From a virus, in the IMG/VR virus record IMGVR_UViG_3300025138_000256, positions 1-28,233 of that record: a stretch of 28,233 bases of DNA. One strand, written 5' to 3'. A model generated the notes under the pieces. The model had not been told where the DNA came from. It worked only from the letters and a program-made list of their open reading frames with translations, and did no database searches. Shown piece after piece: positions 16,671 through 24,988 of this stretch (the stretch's first letter is position 1; every line of letters begins with the position of its first letter). The translations under genes were made by a program, and so were the position numbers.

Positions 16671-17912
16671 TTATGCTGTTCTAAACTTACTTAAACCCGA
16701 ATAAGATTCTTTATTGTCATTTGAATTTTCATTGCTGTTATCATTTGATCCTTCATTTGACCCTGCATTGCTTTCTTCAGCAATTTCTTCATTGTCATTA
16801 TTTCTAAAAGCTGATTCTGATTTATCATTATTAGCTGCTCCAGCATAGTTAGAAGATCCTAAATCTTCGTCCATTTGTCTTTTATATGCTTTACCACACA
16901 TTTTTTCATAAACCTTTTCCATTTTATCTTTACGTTTTTCAAGAATCTTTACTTCACGTTGCATTTCTTTCATTTTAGCTTTATCAACTAATTCTGATAA
17001 ACTATCATCTTCAGTAACCATAGAAATTCTTTCATTTTTACCTTCAATAATTTCATATAAAGCTTCAATTTGAAGTTCCATAGTAGCAATTCTACCATTT
17101 TTTTCAATTTCAGCTAATTTAGTATCTGTTGTTTCTTTTTTAACTTTTTTCTTTTTTAATTTTGGCTTTTCTCCTAATGGAGACTCGTTTAGTATGTCTA
17201 GTAATGATATCATTTTATTTTCTTCTAAGGGTTGTTTAGGTGCTAAATCTGTGTATCCCGTTGAAAATACACTGGCTGACATTTTGTCTGCGTAAGCTGA
17301 TGAATCTTGTTTTTTTAACTTCTTTTTGGTTTCTTTACCATATCCTAAAGTACCACTATCTTTAATTTCATTGCCTCTACCTAATGCCGGAGCATCTTCA
17401 GTATAACCAATTCCTTGAATACCAAACTGAGCTTCCTCAGTATAATATTGTGGGTTTTTAGACATGTTTTTTATAACTAAATCAATTAATTCTTGTTTAG
17501 TTTTATCTATATTAGCTACATCCGTAAGTTCTGTAAAATAACCTTGACGGAATTGCTCACCTGATACGTTATTAATGTTTTTATCATCTTTATAATCATA
17601 TCCTTTATCTGGTGCTTGTAAATCTTTAACACCTTTAGTCATTTTTTTCTCAAGAGCTTTTACATCTTCTTCAGAAATAAGTTTCATGTTTTTATCAAAT
17701 AATTTAAACCAATCTGGATCTGCTTGAGCATTAGCTACATATAAGTTTTCTGATATAATACTACGCTTTGATAGTATTGATGCTGCTTCATCAAATTTAG
17801 CAGCGTTACGAACTAAATTTGGGTATTTAGCTTTAACTTCTTTAAGGAAAATTTCTTTACTACCTTTTCCGTTTTTTATTTGATTATATTGTTCTTGTAA
17901 TGTTTTTGCCAT
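16671..17912 (-). CDS. Putative head-associated protein (413 aa), function unknown
   Basis: I recognise no named domain. The 413-residue protein is charged and mostly helical. Residues about 118-150 (EQFRQGYFTELTDVANID then TKQELIDLVIKNM) and AQFGIQGIGYTEDAPALG (162-179) resemble segments I recall from uncharacterised proteins beside the portal and protease genes of marine T4-like phages. A Lys-rich linker (KPKLKKKKVKKE) precedes a coiled coil (about 270-345). The C-terminus has a low-complexity Asn/Ser/Gly/Glu tract around residues 380-403. It has the clearest Shine-Dalgarno site of the window (AAAAGGAG, 7 bases before ATG). Location between portal and protease suggests a prohead core or internal head protein. 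It starts 1 base after the 297-residue gene's stop. Confidence 0.65.
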   Translation of the reverse strand: MAKTLQEQYNQIKNGKGSKEIFLKEVKAKYPNLVRNAAKFDEAASILSKRSIISENLYVANAQADPDWFKLFDKNMKLISEEDVKALEKKMTKGVKDLQAPDKGYDYKDDKNINNVSGEQFRQGYFTELTDVANIDKTKQELIDLVIKNMSKNPQYYTEEAQFGIQGIGYTEDAPALGRGNEIKDSGTLGYGKETKKKLKKQDSSAYADKMSASVFSTGYTDLAPKQPLEENKMISLLDILNESPLGEKPKLKKKKVKKETTDTKLAEIEKNGRIATMELQIEALYEIIEGKNERISMVTEDDSLSELVDKAKMKEMQREVKILEKRKDKMEKVYEKMCGKAYKRQMDEDLGSSNYAGAANNDKSESAFRNNDNEEIAEESNAGSNEGSNDNSNENSNDNKESYSGLSKFRTA

Positions 17913-17913
17913 T

Positions 17914-18807
17914 TTATTCTCCTTTTAATAAGTCTTTAATATCTTTTACGTAGTCTAAAACTAAGTCAGTTGGTTTAACAACACCATATGAACCCGGGTT
18001 TTCTTTATAATACTCAGCCGTTTCATTTTTAGCATTGCTCAACATTTTATAAATATCATTTATTTCCTGTTCAATGCGATCAAATGCAGCCATTCTTTTT
18101 TGTTGAAAATCATTTGTTGATTCACCTGCTTCAAATAATTGCTTAACTATTATACCCGAGTCTTTTATTTTGCTTGGAACTAATTTATATCCAAAATCTT
18201 TTACATAAGCATTATCACTAACTCCTTTAGGACCTGCTTTAGGACCTGGTCCTAAATCACTACCTACGTTTTCTTTTACTTCCTTTTTTTTCTTTTTTAA
18301 TTTAAAAGCAAATGGGGTTGCATATTGCATCCCTGTACCTGGTGTAAATGTAGCTGATCCAGCTCCACCACCAGTTGTAGACATTTCATCTAATTCTTCT
18401 TCTGTAAGTTGACCCTTTAATTGAGCATAAAATGCTGGGTATTCTTTTCTTAAGTGAGTTCTAAATTTATTAAACTCTAATCTTAATTCATCAGCTATAC
18501 TTCTTAAGACTTCATCATCTCTTACAGACTCACCTTTAACTAAGTTATTAGCTGCATCTTTAGTTCTTTTAAGTTGTTTTACTAGTTCTGTAAAGGAAGG
18601 TAACTTAATTATTGTATGACTAACTGATCCTGTTTCTTTATTTACCTCATCGGTTTTAAAATAAGTATCACCTTTATCAGATATAAAATCTCTTTCATTC
18701 CAAGGACCATATCTTTTTTCAATCCAATCCTTTAACTTTGGATCTACATCCTTAGATTCTTTTTTTTCTAATATTAATTTAGTAATTTTCTTTATAATAT
18801 TATCCAT
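17914..18807 (-). CDS. Putative head-associated protein (297 aa) with a TFTPGTG motif
   Basis: The 297-residue protein has a Lys/Asp-rich N-terminal half with helical segments (about 70-135), then a Gly-rich hinge. Next comes ATFTPGTGMQYATPFAF (152-168), and a run of five lysines follows. The motif is shared with the capsid protein (GTFTPGTGAQWA at 72-83) and I remember similar GTG-Q-Y-ATPFAF segments in unassigned proteins of marine myophages. A C-terminal coiled coil (about 228-262) follows. Function is unknown; the shared motif and the location in the portal-protease block suggest a prohead or core component contacting the same partner as gp23. Its start overlaps the preceding gene's end by 8 bases. 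Confidence 0.65.
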   Translation of the reverse strand: MDNIIKKITKLILEKKESKDVDPKLKDWIEKRYGPWNERDFISDKGDTYFKTDEVNKETGSVSHTIIKLPSFTELVKQLKRTKDAANNLVKGESVRDDEVLRSIADELRLEFNKFRTHLRKEYPAFYAQLKGQLTEEELDEMSTTGGGAGSATFTPGTGMQYATPFAFKLKKKKKEVKENVGSDLGPGPKAGPKGVSDNAYVKDFGYKLVPSKIKDSGIIVKQLFEAGESTNDFQQKRMAAFDRIEQEINDIYKMLSNAKNETAEYYKENPGSYGVVKPTDLVLDYVKDIKDLLKGE

Positions 18808-19657
18808 GGGCTGTGTTTAATTCTTCTAACAATGAATGATATTGGAGTAAATCAACTAAATGATCACTTTTTATTATAGTTTTTTTATCTAATTCTTTAA
18901 TTAGAAATGAAACTTCATTTAATTTAATTTTAACAACCTCACTTTTTACTTTTGATGTTGATTTTTTAATAGATTCCTTAATTAAATTAACTTCATTATT
19001 ATAAAATTCTTTAAGCCTAGAAGTATTATCTACAGATTCAATAAATTCTTTAAGTATTGATTTTTGTTTATTATTTAAAGTATCATATTTAGAATTAAAT
19101 TTTTCTAGCATTACATGATACGTTAGGGTACGTAAATCTTTATCTTGGGATTTAAATTCTTCAATTAATGTATCTTTAACTGTGTTTTTATTTACAGTTG
19201 TTGAAGTTAAATACTCTAAAAGTGTTACTTTATTATCAATAATTTGATTTGGGTTAATTAATTTATCAGTATTATATGCTTCTAATAGTGTATACAAAGA
19301 TGCCTGTGCTTTATAATCATGCATTTTTGTTTTAAATAAATCTTCTACATTATAATGCTTTTTTAATTCACTAATTAAGTTATATTTTTCTTTTCTGATT
19401 CTAGTTCTGTTAAGTCTTTTAGATTGTTCTAGTACTGTAGTTAATATGGTATTTGCTTTACTATCATTCAAATTTTTAGATTTAAATACGGCTTCATACA
19501 ATTTATATTCCTTACCTAGTTCAGTATTAACAAAATGTGTTTTTAAAATTGTAATTGCGGGGGAATCTTTACCTGATAATGTTTCTGAAGTAATTTTTCT
19601 AACTACTACTTCAAATAGAATACCTGTATTCCTGAATTTTGAATGTTTTATATACAT
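18800..19657 (-). CDS. Conserved-position head-region protein (285 aa), function unknown
   Basis: This 285-residue Lys/Leu/Asn-rich, almost wholly helical protein has no motif I can name. It opens with MYIKHSKFRNTGILFEVVVR, resembling the start of uncharacterised proteins found after the portal gene in marine T4-like phages. Long amphipathic stretches (about residues 85-110 and 195-265) suggest coiled coils. I chose ATG 19657; an in-frame TTG one codon upstream is less likely. A promoter-like motif ends 14 bases before the ATG, in the 34-base gap after gp20, so it may start a transcript running through the 297- and 413-residue genes to gp21. It overlaps the following gene by 8 bases. Confidence 0.6.
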   Translation of the reverse strand: MYIKHSKFRNTGILFEVVVRKITSETLSGKDSPAITILKTHFVNTELGKEYKLYEAVFKSKNLNDSKANTILTTVLEQSKRLNRTRIRKEKYNLISELKKHYNVEDLFKTKMHDYKAQASLYTLLEAYNTDKLINPNQIIDNKVTLLEYLTSTTVNKNTVKDTLIEEFKSQDKDLRTLTYHVMLEKFNSKYDTLNNKQKSILKEFIESVDNTSRLKEFYNNEVNLIKESIKKSTSKVKSEVVKIKLNEVSFLIKELDKKTIIKSDHLVDLLQYHSLLEELNTAHG

Positions 19658-19671
19658 CAATACTTATTTTT

Positions 19672-19681
19672 TTATAAATAT
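19672..19681 (-). promoter_or_regulatory. Promoter-like motif between portal and the 285-residue gene
   Basis: The minus strand has a perfect ATATTTATAA preceded by TTTTAGT and followed by AAAAATAAG, 14 bases from the ATG at 19657. It occupies most of the short gap after the portal gene. Confidence 0.55.
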
Positions 19682-19691
19682 ACTAAAATTA

Positions 19692-21587
19692 TTACTCCTT
19701 AATATTTGATTCATCAAGAAGCGAACTTTCTGCGCTATTTTGCTCAAATACTAATTTTTTCTTTTTAGGAATAGACTTTAACATTGCTTCATGCTTAATA
19801 AAAGCAGCATTACTTTCTAATGCTAATGAACTTTTTTTAGGATCATTGTAATCTTTTTTCATCCCATCTCTGCCTAATCTATCTTTTCCAAAATTATCAT
19901 CTTGTGTATTTCGTTTAGATGCTTTTTCTTTTGGTCTACCTAATACAGTTTTTCTATCTTCTATATATTGGTTATCTTTATTTGGCTCTGGAGTATCACC
20001 TGGATTTGAATACATTCTTCCTTTACCATATAATGAAGCTAAATCATGAGGTGTACCATATGACTGGCCAGTTTCAACTGGGTCATTACCTTCTGCTTCG
20101 ATTTGTTTAATTCTAAATTCACGCTTAGCATCTTCTCTAATTAAATCTCTAAAATCGTCATACTGATCTTCACTCAAATGGAATAAATGATCGTAAATAA
20201 AATCACTTGGGAACAAATTAGTTTCAACCATTTGAGCAGCTAAATCCATTTTTTCCTTCATTAATGCTATTCTTTCTTGATCATATATAATTGAAGGTGT
20301 TGTTAAAGATAGTTCAAAATTAGCTAATTGTTCATCTTTATAACCTTGGGTATATAAATGAACTAATGCTATTTTATATAATTCTGAAACTACGATTCTT
20401 TGTATTCTTTCAATTGTACGAGCAAACCTAATATCTTGAGCTGCTAGTGTAGCTTTACCGTCTGTGTTTTCATCATAACCCATAAATGCTTTAGGCACTT
20501 TAAGAGCAGCGAATAATTTATCTCTTAAATATTCAACATCAGCAATACCATCCCACTGTAAACCATTAGCACTTTCAATTTTAGTACTTGCATCATTACC
20601 CCTAACTGGGATGTAATAATCTTCAAGTAGGTTTTGCATGTTGTATCTTAAATTATACTCACCTGTTTTTTCGTCAACATGGGGAGTACGTTTTAATTTA
20701 CTTAAAGTTTTTTCCATAAACGCGTCTACTTCATTTGGAGGTATTGCTCCAACATTCATATAGAAAATACGTTTTTCTGGTGCTCTAACAATTCTATGTA
20801 TTAACATAGCATCTTCCATCAGCACATATTGTTTAAATAATTTTCTTGCTGGTTCAATATATGATCTACCATAAGGTAAAAAATTCATGTTCGTTAATAG
20901 ACGAAAATGAGCCATTTCGTAGTTGTCAAATATAATTGCATTTTCAAATGTCCCAGTATTTGGCACATTATAGTACCCATAATCAGAAGCAGAAACACCA
21001 TCTGGTGAAAATCTATATTGTACTTCAGTTGGATTATCTTTATCTAAACCTTCTAATCTCTCGATATGGAATGCTGTATAAGGTATTACATTATAAACAC
21101 CATATTTTTCTGCAATCTCTAACTTAAGGAAAAAATCACCGTATTTAGCTAAATTTCTAACCCATGGCCAAAGATTAAATTCTATATTTAATACATCATA
21201 AAATAAATTATAAAGTATTTTTTGTATATCTTCATCAGCAGATTTAATTTGTAATACTTCACCCATATCATTTTTAAGTGTAGATTCATCTGCTATAATA
21301 TCTAATGCTGATGCTATAATGGCGTCAGTATCCATTGCATCATATTCTGAATATAGTTGTGGTCTTAGATATTGATAATTAAAATGAGATTGTTGACCCC
21401 ATAAAGAAGTACTTGAATTAGAGTAAATTCTATTAAACCTATCAACTAATGAATTAGTTTCTACTTCTCCTGATTGTTGTATCTTATTAACATCAAAAAC
21501 TTTAAGTTGGCTATCACCCACATTACGAATAATTACGTCTGTTGAGAATAGTCTTCTTAATCTTGAAAATAAACCTTTATCTGCCAT
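19692..21587 (-). CDS. 20: Portal vertex protein (gp20-like)
   Basis: The 631-residue protein matches T4-type gp20, the dodecameric portal at one capsid vertex that connects scaffold, terminase and neck. Characteristic segments include YSEYDAMDTDAIIASALDII (79-98) with ADEST after it, LWPWVRNLAKYGDFFLKLEI (138-157), IHRIVRAPEKRIFYMNVG (about 259-276), and a late GLQWDGIADVEYLRDKLF stretch followed by KVPKAFMGY and DIRFARTIERIQ. The length exceeds T4 gp20 (524) mainly through a hydrophilic C-terminal extension after about residue 510, rich in Lys, Asp and Asn. It lies 29 bases after gp17, so the sheath and tube genes found between these in T4 are absent here. A promoter-like motif ends 11 bases before its ATG. 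Confidence 0.93.
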   Translation of the reverse strand: MADKGLFSRLRRLFSTDVIIRNVGDSQLKVFDVNKIQQSGEVETNSLVDRFNRIYSNSSTSLWGQQSHFNYQYLRPQLYSEYDAMDTDAIIASALDIIADESTLKNDMGEVLQIKSADEDIQKILYNLFYDVLNIEFNLWPWVRNLAKYGDFFLKLEIAEKYGVYNVIPYTAFHIERLEGLDKDNPTEVQYRFSPDGVSASDYGYYNVPNTGTFENAIIFDNYEMAHFRLLTNMNFLPYGRSYIEPARKLFKQYVLMEDAMLIHRIVRAPEKRIFYMNVGAIPPNEVDAFMEKTLSKLKRTPHVDEKTGEYNLRYNMQNLLEDYYIPVRGNDASTKIESANGLQWDGIADVEYLRDKLFAALKVPKAFMGYDENTDGKATLAAQDIRFARTIERIQRIVVSELYKIALVHLYTQGYKDEQLANFELSLTTPSIIYDQERIALMKEKMDLAAQMVETNLFPSDFIYDHLFHLSEDQYDDFRDLIREDAKREFRIKQIEAEGNDPVETGQSYGTPHDLASLYGKGRMYSNPGDTPEPNKDNQYIEDRKTVLGRPKEKASKRNTQDDNFGKDRLGRDGMKKDYNDPKKSSLALESNAAFIKHEAMLKSIPKKKKLVFEQNSAESSLLDESNIKE

Positions 21588-21598
21588 GTTTTATTTAT

Positions 21599-21608
21599 TT
21601 ATAAATAT
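21599..21608 (-). promoter_or_regulatory. Promoter-like motif before the portal gene
   Basis: A perfect ATATTTATAA lies in the 29-base terminase-portal gap, ending 11 bases before ATG 21587. It continues as ATAAATAAA, so the minus strand here also contains TATAAATA, the T4 late-promoter sequence. Confidence 0.6.
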
Positions 21609-21616
21609 AATATTTA

Positions 21617-23197
21617 TTACCCTAATAACCATTTTATATCGTGGGATTTTCCATCTATTTTAACTTCATATGGATTTGATATATTATTACCTAATCCTGT
21701 GTATGCTCCTGTTTCTGTAGCTCTATTACTTTTAATTCCTCCTAATGCTGCTCTTGCCATATCTAAACTTTGTTGTTGAAATTTTAACGACGTGTCTCGT
21801 AGAAACATACCAATCCCAAATGACATAACCAAGTCATCGTTGTAGCCTGTTTGAGCTTCCGGTCTTCCATTTTTCCAAATAAACACCTTCATTTCCTCAA
21901 GTAAACGCTTTGAACGGATAGTTACTGATTTATCGCCAACAAATTCTCTAAATTTATTTATACAAAGTGGTCTAGTTTTCATTGACATTGTAAACCCAGG
22001 TACCATTTCTGAATTACCTTCATATACTCTTAAAAATGACTCAGCCGTTAATGCATCTGATTTTGGTGATTGATATAAGTTTCTATATCCTCTTTCTCTA
22101 ACTGCATCTAATGTTGCCCAACCTATATTAGCATTTTCTACTACTAACATTGCGTTATTAAATTCTGTAGCTAAACCAGTTAAAAAATATCCAAATTCTT
22201 TAGGTGGCATCTGTCCTTTATATTCTGCTACTTGTGTATTTGTTGCTATATCCATCACATGACATGCTGAAAAATCTTTACCATCACCTCTGGCTACATC
22301 AGCTGTAACCATATATTCTCTTGAGTAATCAGCTGCTTCCCAAATCCATAGATTTTGATCAACACCTCTTCGTTCCATTGGATCTTTAATTGTTGATTCT
22401 TTTAAAAACTCAATCCATTCAGAATGAAATACTATATCACCTGATGTACTAAAATCACAGTCACATTCTTGTGCTGCTAATCTAGGATCACCTAATAATG
22501 AGTCTTGTTCATTTCTCCATTCTTGGTCTCTTTCAGGGTGTACATACCAAGGTAATTTGATTGGGAGAAATTGATTTTCACTTGCTTCAGCATTAACCCA
22601 TGTTTTATGAAACCAATTTCCGGTACCATAAGGAGTAGATAACACTATTGCTCCACCACCAGTTGCTAGTGTTTGTTGAGCTGATGCCCATATTTCACCA
22701 ATATTATCAATGAAAGCTGCTTCATCAATCAACAGTAAAGATACTGCTTCTGATCTACCAGCATCACTTGAAGCTGATGTTGCTTTAATTATTGATCCAT
22801 TACTTAATCTTAAAGATAATTTGTTATTTTCTTCAGCTTTAATAGCAAGCCATGAAGGTAAGTTATCATACATAAACTTTACCTTAGTAACCATGTTACG
22901 TGCTGTTTCTTGCTTTGTTGCTATACATAATACATTTTTATCTTTATGAAATAACATTAACCACAATGAGTAACCAGCTGATAATGTAGATATACCTAAT
23001 TGTCTTGATTTTAATATAATTGAGTATGGATTGTCCCTAACTAAATGTAACGCTTTTTCTTGAAATGGGTATAAACCAAATTGTATTCTACCTCTTTGGG
23101 GGTGTTGAATATAACAGTATTTCTTCATAAAATGGGCAGGATCTTTAGCACATTTTAAGTATTCTTGTCTTATTATTTTTTTTATATCTTCAGCCAT
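21617..23197 (-). CDS. 17: Terminase large subunit (gp17-like)
   Basis: The 526-residue protein has both domains of a packaging terminase. The ATPase has Walker A-like SRQLGIST (64-71), Walker B LLLIDEAAF (154-162) and the coupling motif STP (187-189). The nuclease has Asp300 in TADVARGDG (298-306), Glu354 in VVENANIGW (352-360) and Asp454/455 in GYNDDLVMSF (451-460). These acidic residues correspond to the T4 gp17 metal-binding triad. The Walker A has Ile where the usual Lys stands, a variation seen in other viral terminases that use a basic residue earlier in the loop (Lys63 or Arg65 here). Length is slightly below T4 gp17 (610). The start overlaps by one base the end of the small secreted protein gene. 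It docks on the gp20 portal, whose gene follows. Confidence 0.95.
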   Translation of the reverse strand: MAEDIKKIIRQEYLKCAKDPAHFMKKYCYIQHPQRGRIQFGLYPFQEKALHLVRDNPYSIILKSRQLGISTLSAGYSLWLMLFHKDKNVLCIATKQETARNMVTKVKFMYDNLPSWLAIKAEENNKLSLRLSNGSIIKATSASSDAGRSEAVSLLLIDEAAFIDNIGEIWASAQQTLATGGGAIVLSTPYGTGNWFHKTWVNAEASENQFLPIKLPWYVHPERDQEWRNEQDSLLGDPRLAAQECDCDFSTSGDIVFHSEWIEFLKESTIKDPMERRGVDQNLWIWEAADYSREYMVTADVARGDGKDFSACHVMDIATNTQVAEYKGQMPPKEFGYFLTGLATEFNNAMLVVENANIGWATLDAVRERGYRNLYQSPKSDALTAESFLRVYEGNSEMVPGFTMSMKTRPLCINKFREFVGDKSVTIRSKRLLEEMKVFIWKNGRPEAQTGYNDDLVMSFGIGMFLRDTSLKFQQQSLDMARAALGGIKSNRATETGAYTGLGNNISNPYEVKIDGKSHDIKWLLG

Positions 23198-23577
23198 TAT
23201 CTAGGCAATGAGTAATCTATTATGTGGATTGTAACTAATGTGCCTATAAATCCACCTACAAACCCTACCCAGGGTTTTTTATACCATTTATCTACTTGAT
23301 TTAATCTATTATCATACAGTGTAATTTGATCCTTAAGAATTGAAATTTCTTTTTCTTTATAATTAAGAATTAAACTATCTTGTTGTGATAACAATGTATA
23401 ATTTTTTATTTGATACTCCAAGTCATTTATTAAAGCAGATTTAATGGAGTCTTGTTGTTTTAAAGTATCAACAGCTAAAAAAAATTCTTCTAATTCGTCC
23501 TGTGGTATTTTAACTGTATCTTGACTATAACTCTTAAGTGTTATTAACAGTGTTAAGATTAAAAATAAATATCTCAT
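23197..23577 (-). CDS. Small exported coiled-coil protein with C-terminal membrane segment
   Basis: This 126-residue protein has a Sec signal peptide (residues 1-18, hydrophobic LFLILTLLITL, probable cleavage SYS|QD), a central helical coiled-coil region (about 25-97) and one C-terminal membrane segment (WVGFVGGFIGTLVTIHIIDY, 103-122) followed by SLPR. There is no lipobox Cys. Predicted topology after cleavage is a periplasmic coiled coil anchored in the inner membrane by its C-terminus. That recalls spanin-type lysis proteins that link membranes, but the missing lipid anchor makes the assignment tentative. It overlaps gp17 and the upstream 97-residue gene by one base each, so it is co-expressed with late genes. 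A Gln after the cleavage site is typical of Bacteroidota exported proteins. Confidence 0.7.
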   Translation of the reverse strand: MRYLFLILTLLITLKSYSQDTVKIPQDELEEFFLAVDTLKQQDSIKSALINDLEYQIKNYTLLSQQDSLILNYKEKEISILKDQITLYDNRLNQVDKWYKKPWVGFVGGFIGTLVTIHIIDYSLPR

Positions 23578-23870
23578 TATTTTCTATACTTTTTCTCAAA
23601 ACTATCAATTGTAGATTTTGCGTTTTTAGTACTTTTAACTTTTGCTTTTGTTAATTTAACTTTAGCTGCTGTTTTTTTGATTTTTGCTTTTGTTGTTTTT
23701 TTATCAGCTTTAACTTTAGCTGTTTCTTTAGTAATAAAATCTAATTTTTTATCATTAGCTTTAGTTCTTTTATTAAATTCTTTTTTACTTTTACTTTGTG
23801 AAGAAAATAAAGCAATTGCTCCAACAATAACACCGCCTATTGCTAGTAAAATTTTAAATAGTTTTTTCAT
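23577..23870 (-). CDS. Small Lys-rich protein with N-terminal membrane segment
   Basis: The 97-residue product starts with a single membrane helix (KILLAIGGVIVGAIALFSS, residues 6-24). The rest is a strongly basic helical tail with repeated Lys-Ala-Lys/Lys-Val-Lys units; about 30% of all residues are Lys. The function is unknown. A membrane anchor with a long basic tail next to terminase and to another small membrane protein could be part of a lysis module (holin or spanin partner), or bind DNA or the acidic envelope surface. Its ATG lies just downstream of the 184-residue gene, and its stop overlaps the next start by one base. No catalytic motif is visible. Confidence 0.6.
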   Translation of the reverse strand: MKKLFKILLAIGGVIVGAIALFSSQSKSKKEFNKRTKANDKKLDFITKETAKVKADKKTTKAKIKKTAAKVKLTKAKVKSTKNAKSTIDSFEKKYRK

Positions 23871-23876
23871 AATTGA

Positions 23877-24431
23877 TTATAATAAAGATTCTAATTCTTT
23901 TTTCATTTTTGTTAACTCTCTTAGCCTATCAGTTAATTTTATTTTTTCAGCACCCTCAGCATCTTTCCATTTTTTAACTACTGACTTCATTTCTTTGTTT
24001 GTATCAGCTAATTTATAACCAATTTTAGATATTGGTTCTGATTTTAATTGTGATGCCGTTGGTTCATCATCATCTTCTTCTTTTAAACCTCTCATATCAA
24101 AACCAGATGCTTCACCTGCTTTTTTAAATTTAGATTTTTTTTCATTATCATCATCATCATCAAAATCTCTTTGTTTTAAAGCAGCCATAATAGCAAATAC
24201 AGCATCTTGTTCTGAGTAACCATATCTTTTAGCCATTGCTTTAATAAAACGGTCTAATGTTTTAGATACCTCTGGATTTAAAGATTCTTTTTGGAGAGAT
24301 GCTGTTGTTTCTAATTCTTTATTTAATTTAGCTTGTGCCTCAGCTTTAGCATTAATTTCATCAGCAGATTCTTCAGATAGTATTTCAATTATTTCTCCCT
24401 TTATTGATGCTTTAAATTCTGATTTTTTCAT
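23877..24431 (-). CDS. Hypothetical acidic helical protein (184 aa) upstream of terminase
   Basis: I do not recognise the family. The 184-residue protein is helical, with an Ala/Glu-rich N-terminal coil (about 20-48), a small hydrophobic helical pair around residues 57-85 (FIKAMAKRYGYSEQDAVFAI), an Asp run (DFDDDDDNEKK, about 89-99), and a C-terminal coiled coil (about 145-184). Size, acidic nature and location before gp17 would suit a small terminase (gp16) or an internal head protein, but no DNA-binding motif is obvious and two membrane-protein genes intervene. A promoter-like motif ends 16 bases before the ATG, overlapping the end of the kinase gene, so it may start the late packaging transcript. 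Confidence 0.55.
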   Translation of the reverse strand: MKKSEFKASIKGEIIEILSEESADEINAKAEAQAKLNKELETTASLQKESLNPEVSKTLDRFIKAMAKRYGYSEQDAVFAIMAALKQRDFDDDDDNEKKSKFKKAGEASGFDMRGLKEEDDDEPTASQLKSEPISKIGYKLADTNKEMKSVVKKWKDAEGAEKIKLTDRLRELTKMKKELESLL

Positions 24432-24447
24432 TGTGAGTATGTTTTTG

Positions 24448-24457
24448 TTATAAATAT
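24448..24457 (-). promoter_or_regulatory. Promoter-like motif before the 184-residue gene
   Basis: A perfect ATATTTATAA preceded by TTTCGTG and followed by CAAAAACATA, ending 16 bases before ATG 24431. It overlaps the stop codon of the kinase gene by one base. It probably starts the membrane-protein and terminase transcript. Confidence 0.55.
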
Positions 24458-24987
24458 CACGAAATAATTGCCTGTTTAACTAATTTTATACGTTCTTCTG
24501 TTGCACCTTTAATTTCAATTAAATTTCTAATTTTATGTCTATATTTAATAATTAATAATTGAATAGCTTCATCAATAGTTTTTCTGTAATCAGCATTAGT
24601 TTCCCTCACACCATTATTTTCTATTTCTACACCCTCAGGAGATATGTAAAAGATATAATCATACTCATTTAACATATTACTTGCAAAATGACAAAAATCA
24701 TTTGCTTCTATATAATTCATTGATTCAGATGATTTAGCAAATGCCATTACATCAATAATTGTCCTGTCTGTTATAATATTATCTTGTATCAATTCACTAG
24801 CTCTTTCAGCTAAAAATATAGCTTGACCCTTAACAGTAGAATCTGTATTTAATGGTATACCCATTTCCATAAGATACTTAGAACGCTCTGTTCTAGTTGT
24901 ATAATCTTTAAATTCTGGTAATTTAGCTAAAGCGTTAACTAAAGTTGTTTTACCTACTGACATTGTACCACAAAAACCTATTTTCAT
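24457..24987 (-). CDS. P-loop nucleotide kinase-like ATPase (AAA_28/NadR type)
   Basis: The 176-residue protein has Walker A GTMSVGKT (7-14), a TTRTERSKY segment (30-38) like the substrate or lid region of small kinases, and IITDRTIIDVMAFA (71-84), the DR-x-x-x-D pattern of deoxynucleoside- and ribosylnicotinamide-kinase-like enzymes. This combination resembles the AAA_28 family related to the NadR kinase domain. It therefore probably phosphorylates a nucleoside-like substrate such as a nicotinamide or deoxynucleotide precursor, but the substrate cannot be assigned. It lies in the accessory block between a 94-residue hypothetical gene and the packaging genes and has only one base between it and its upstream neighbour. 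The domain call is firm; the reaction is not. Confidence 0.75.
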   Translation of the reverse strand: MKIGFCGTMSVGKTTLVNALAKLPEFKDYTTRTERSKYLMEMGIPLNTDSTVKGQAIFLAERASELIQDNIITDRTIIDVMAFAKSSESMNYIEANDFCHFASNMLNEYDYIFYISPEGVEIENNGVRETNADYRKTIDEAIQLLIIKYRHKIRNLIEIKGATEERIKLVKQAIIS

Positions 24988-24988
24988 A

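Noticed and set aside
23877-24431. Assignment of the 184-residue protein as small terminase (gp16)
   Set aside because: Position and size are suggestive, but no DNA-binding motif is seen and two membrane-protein genes separate it from gp17, so it is left hypothetical.
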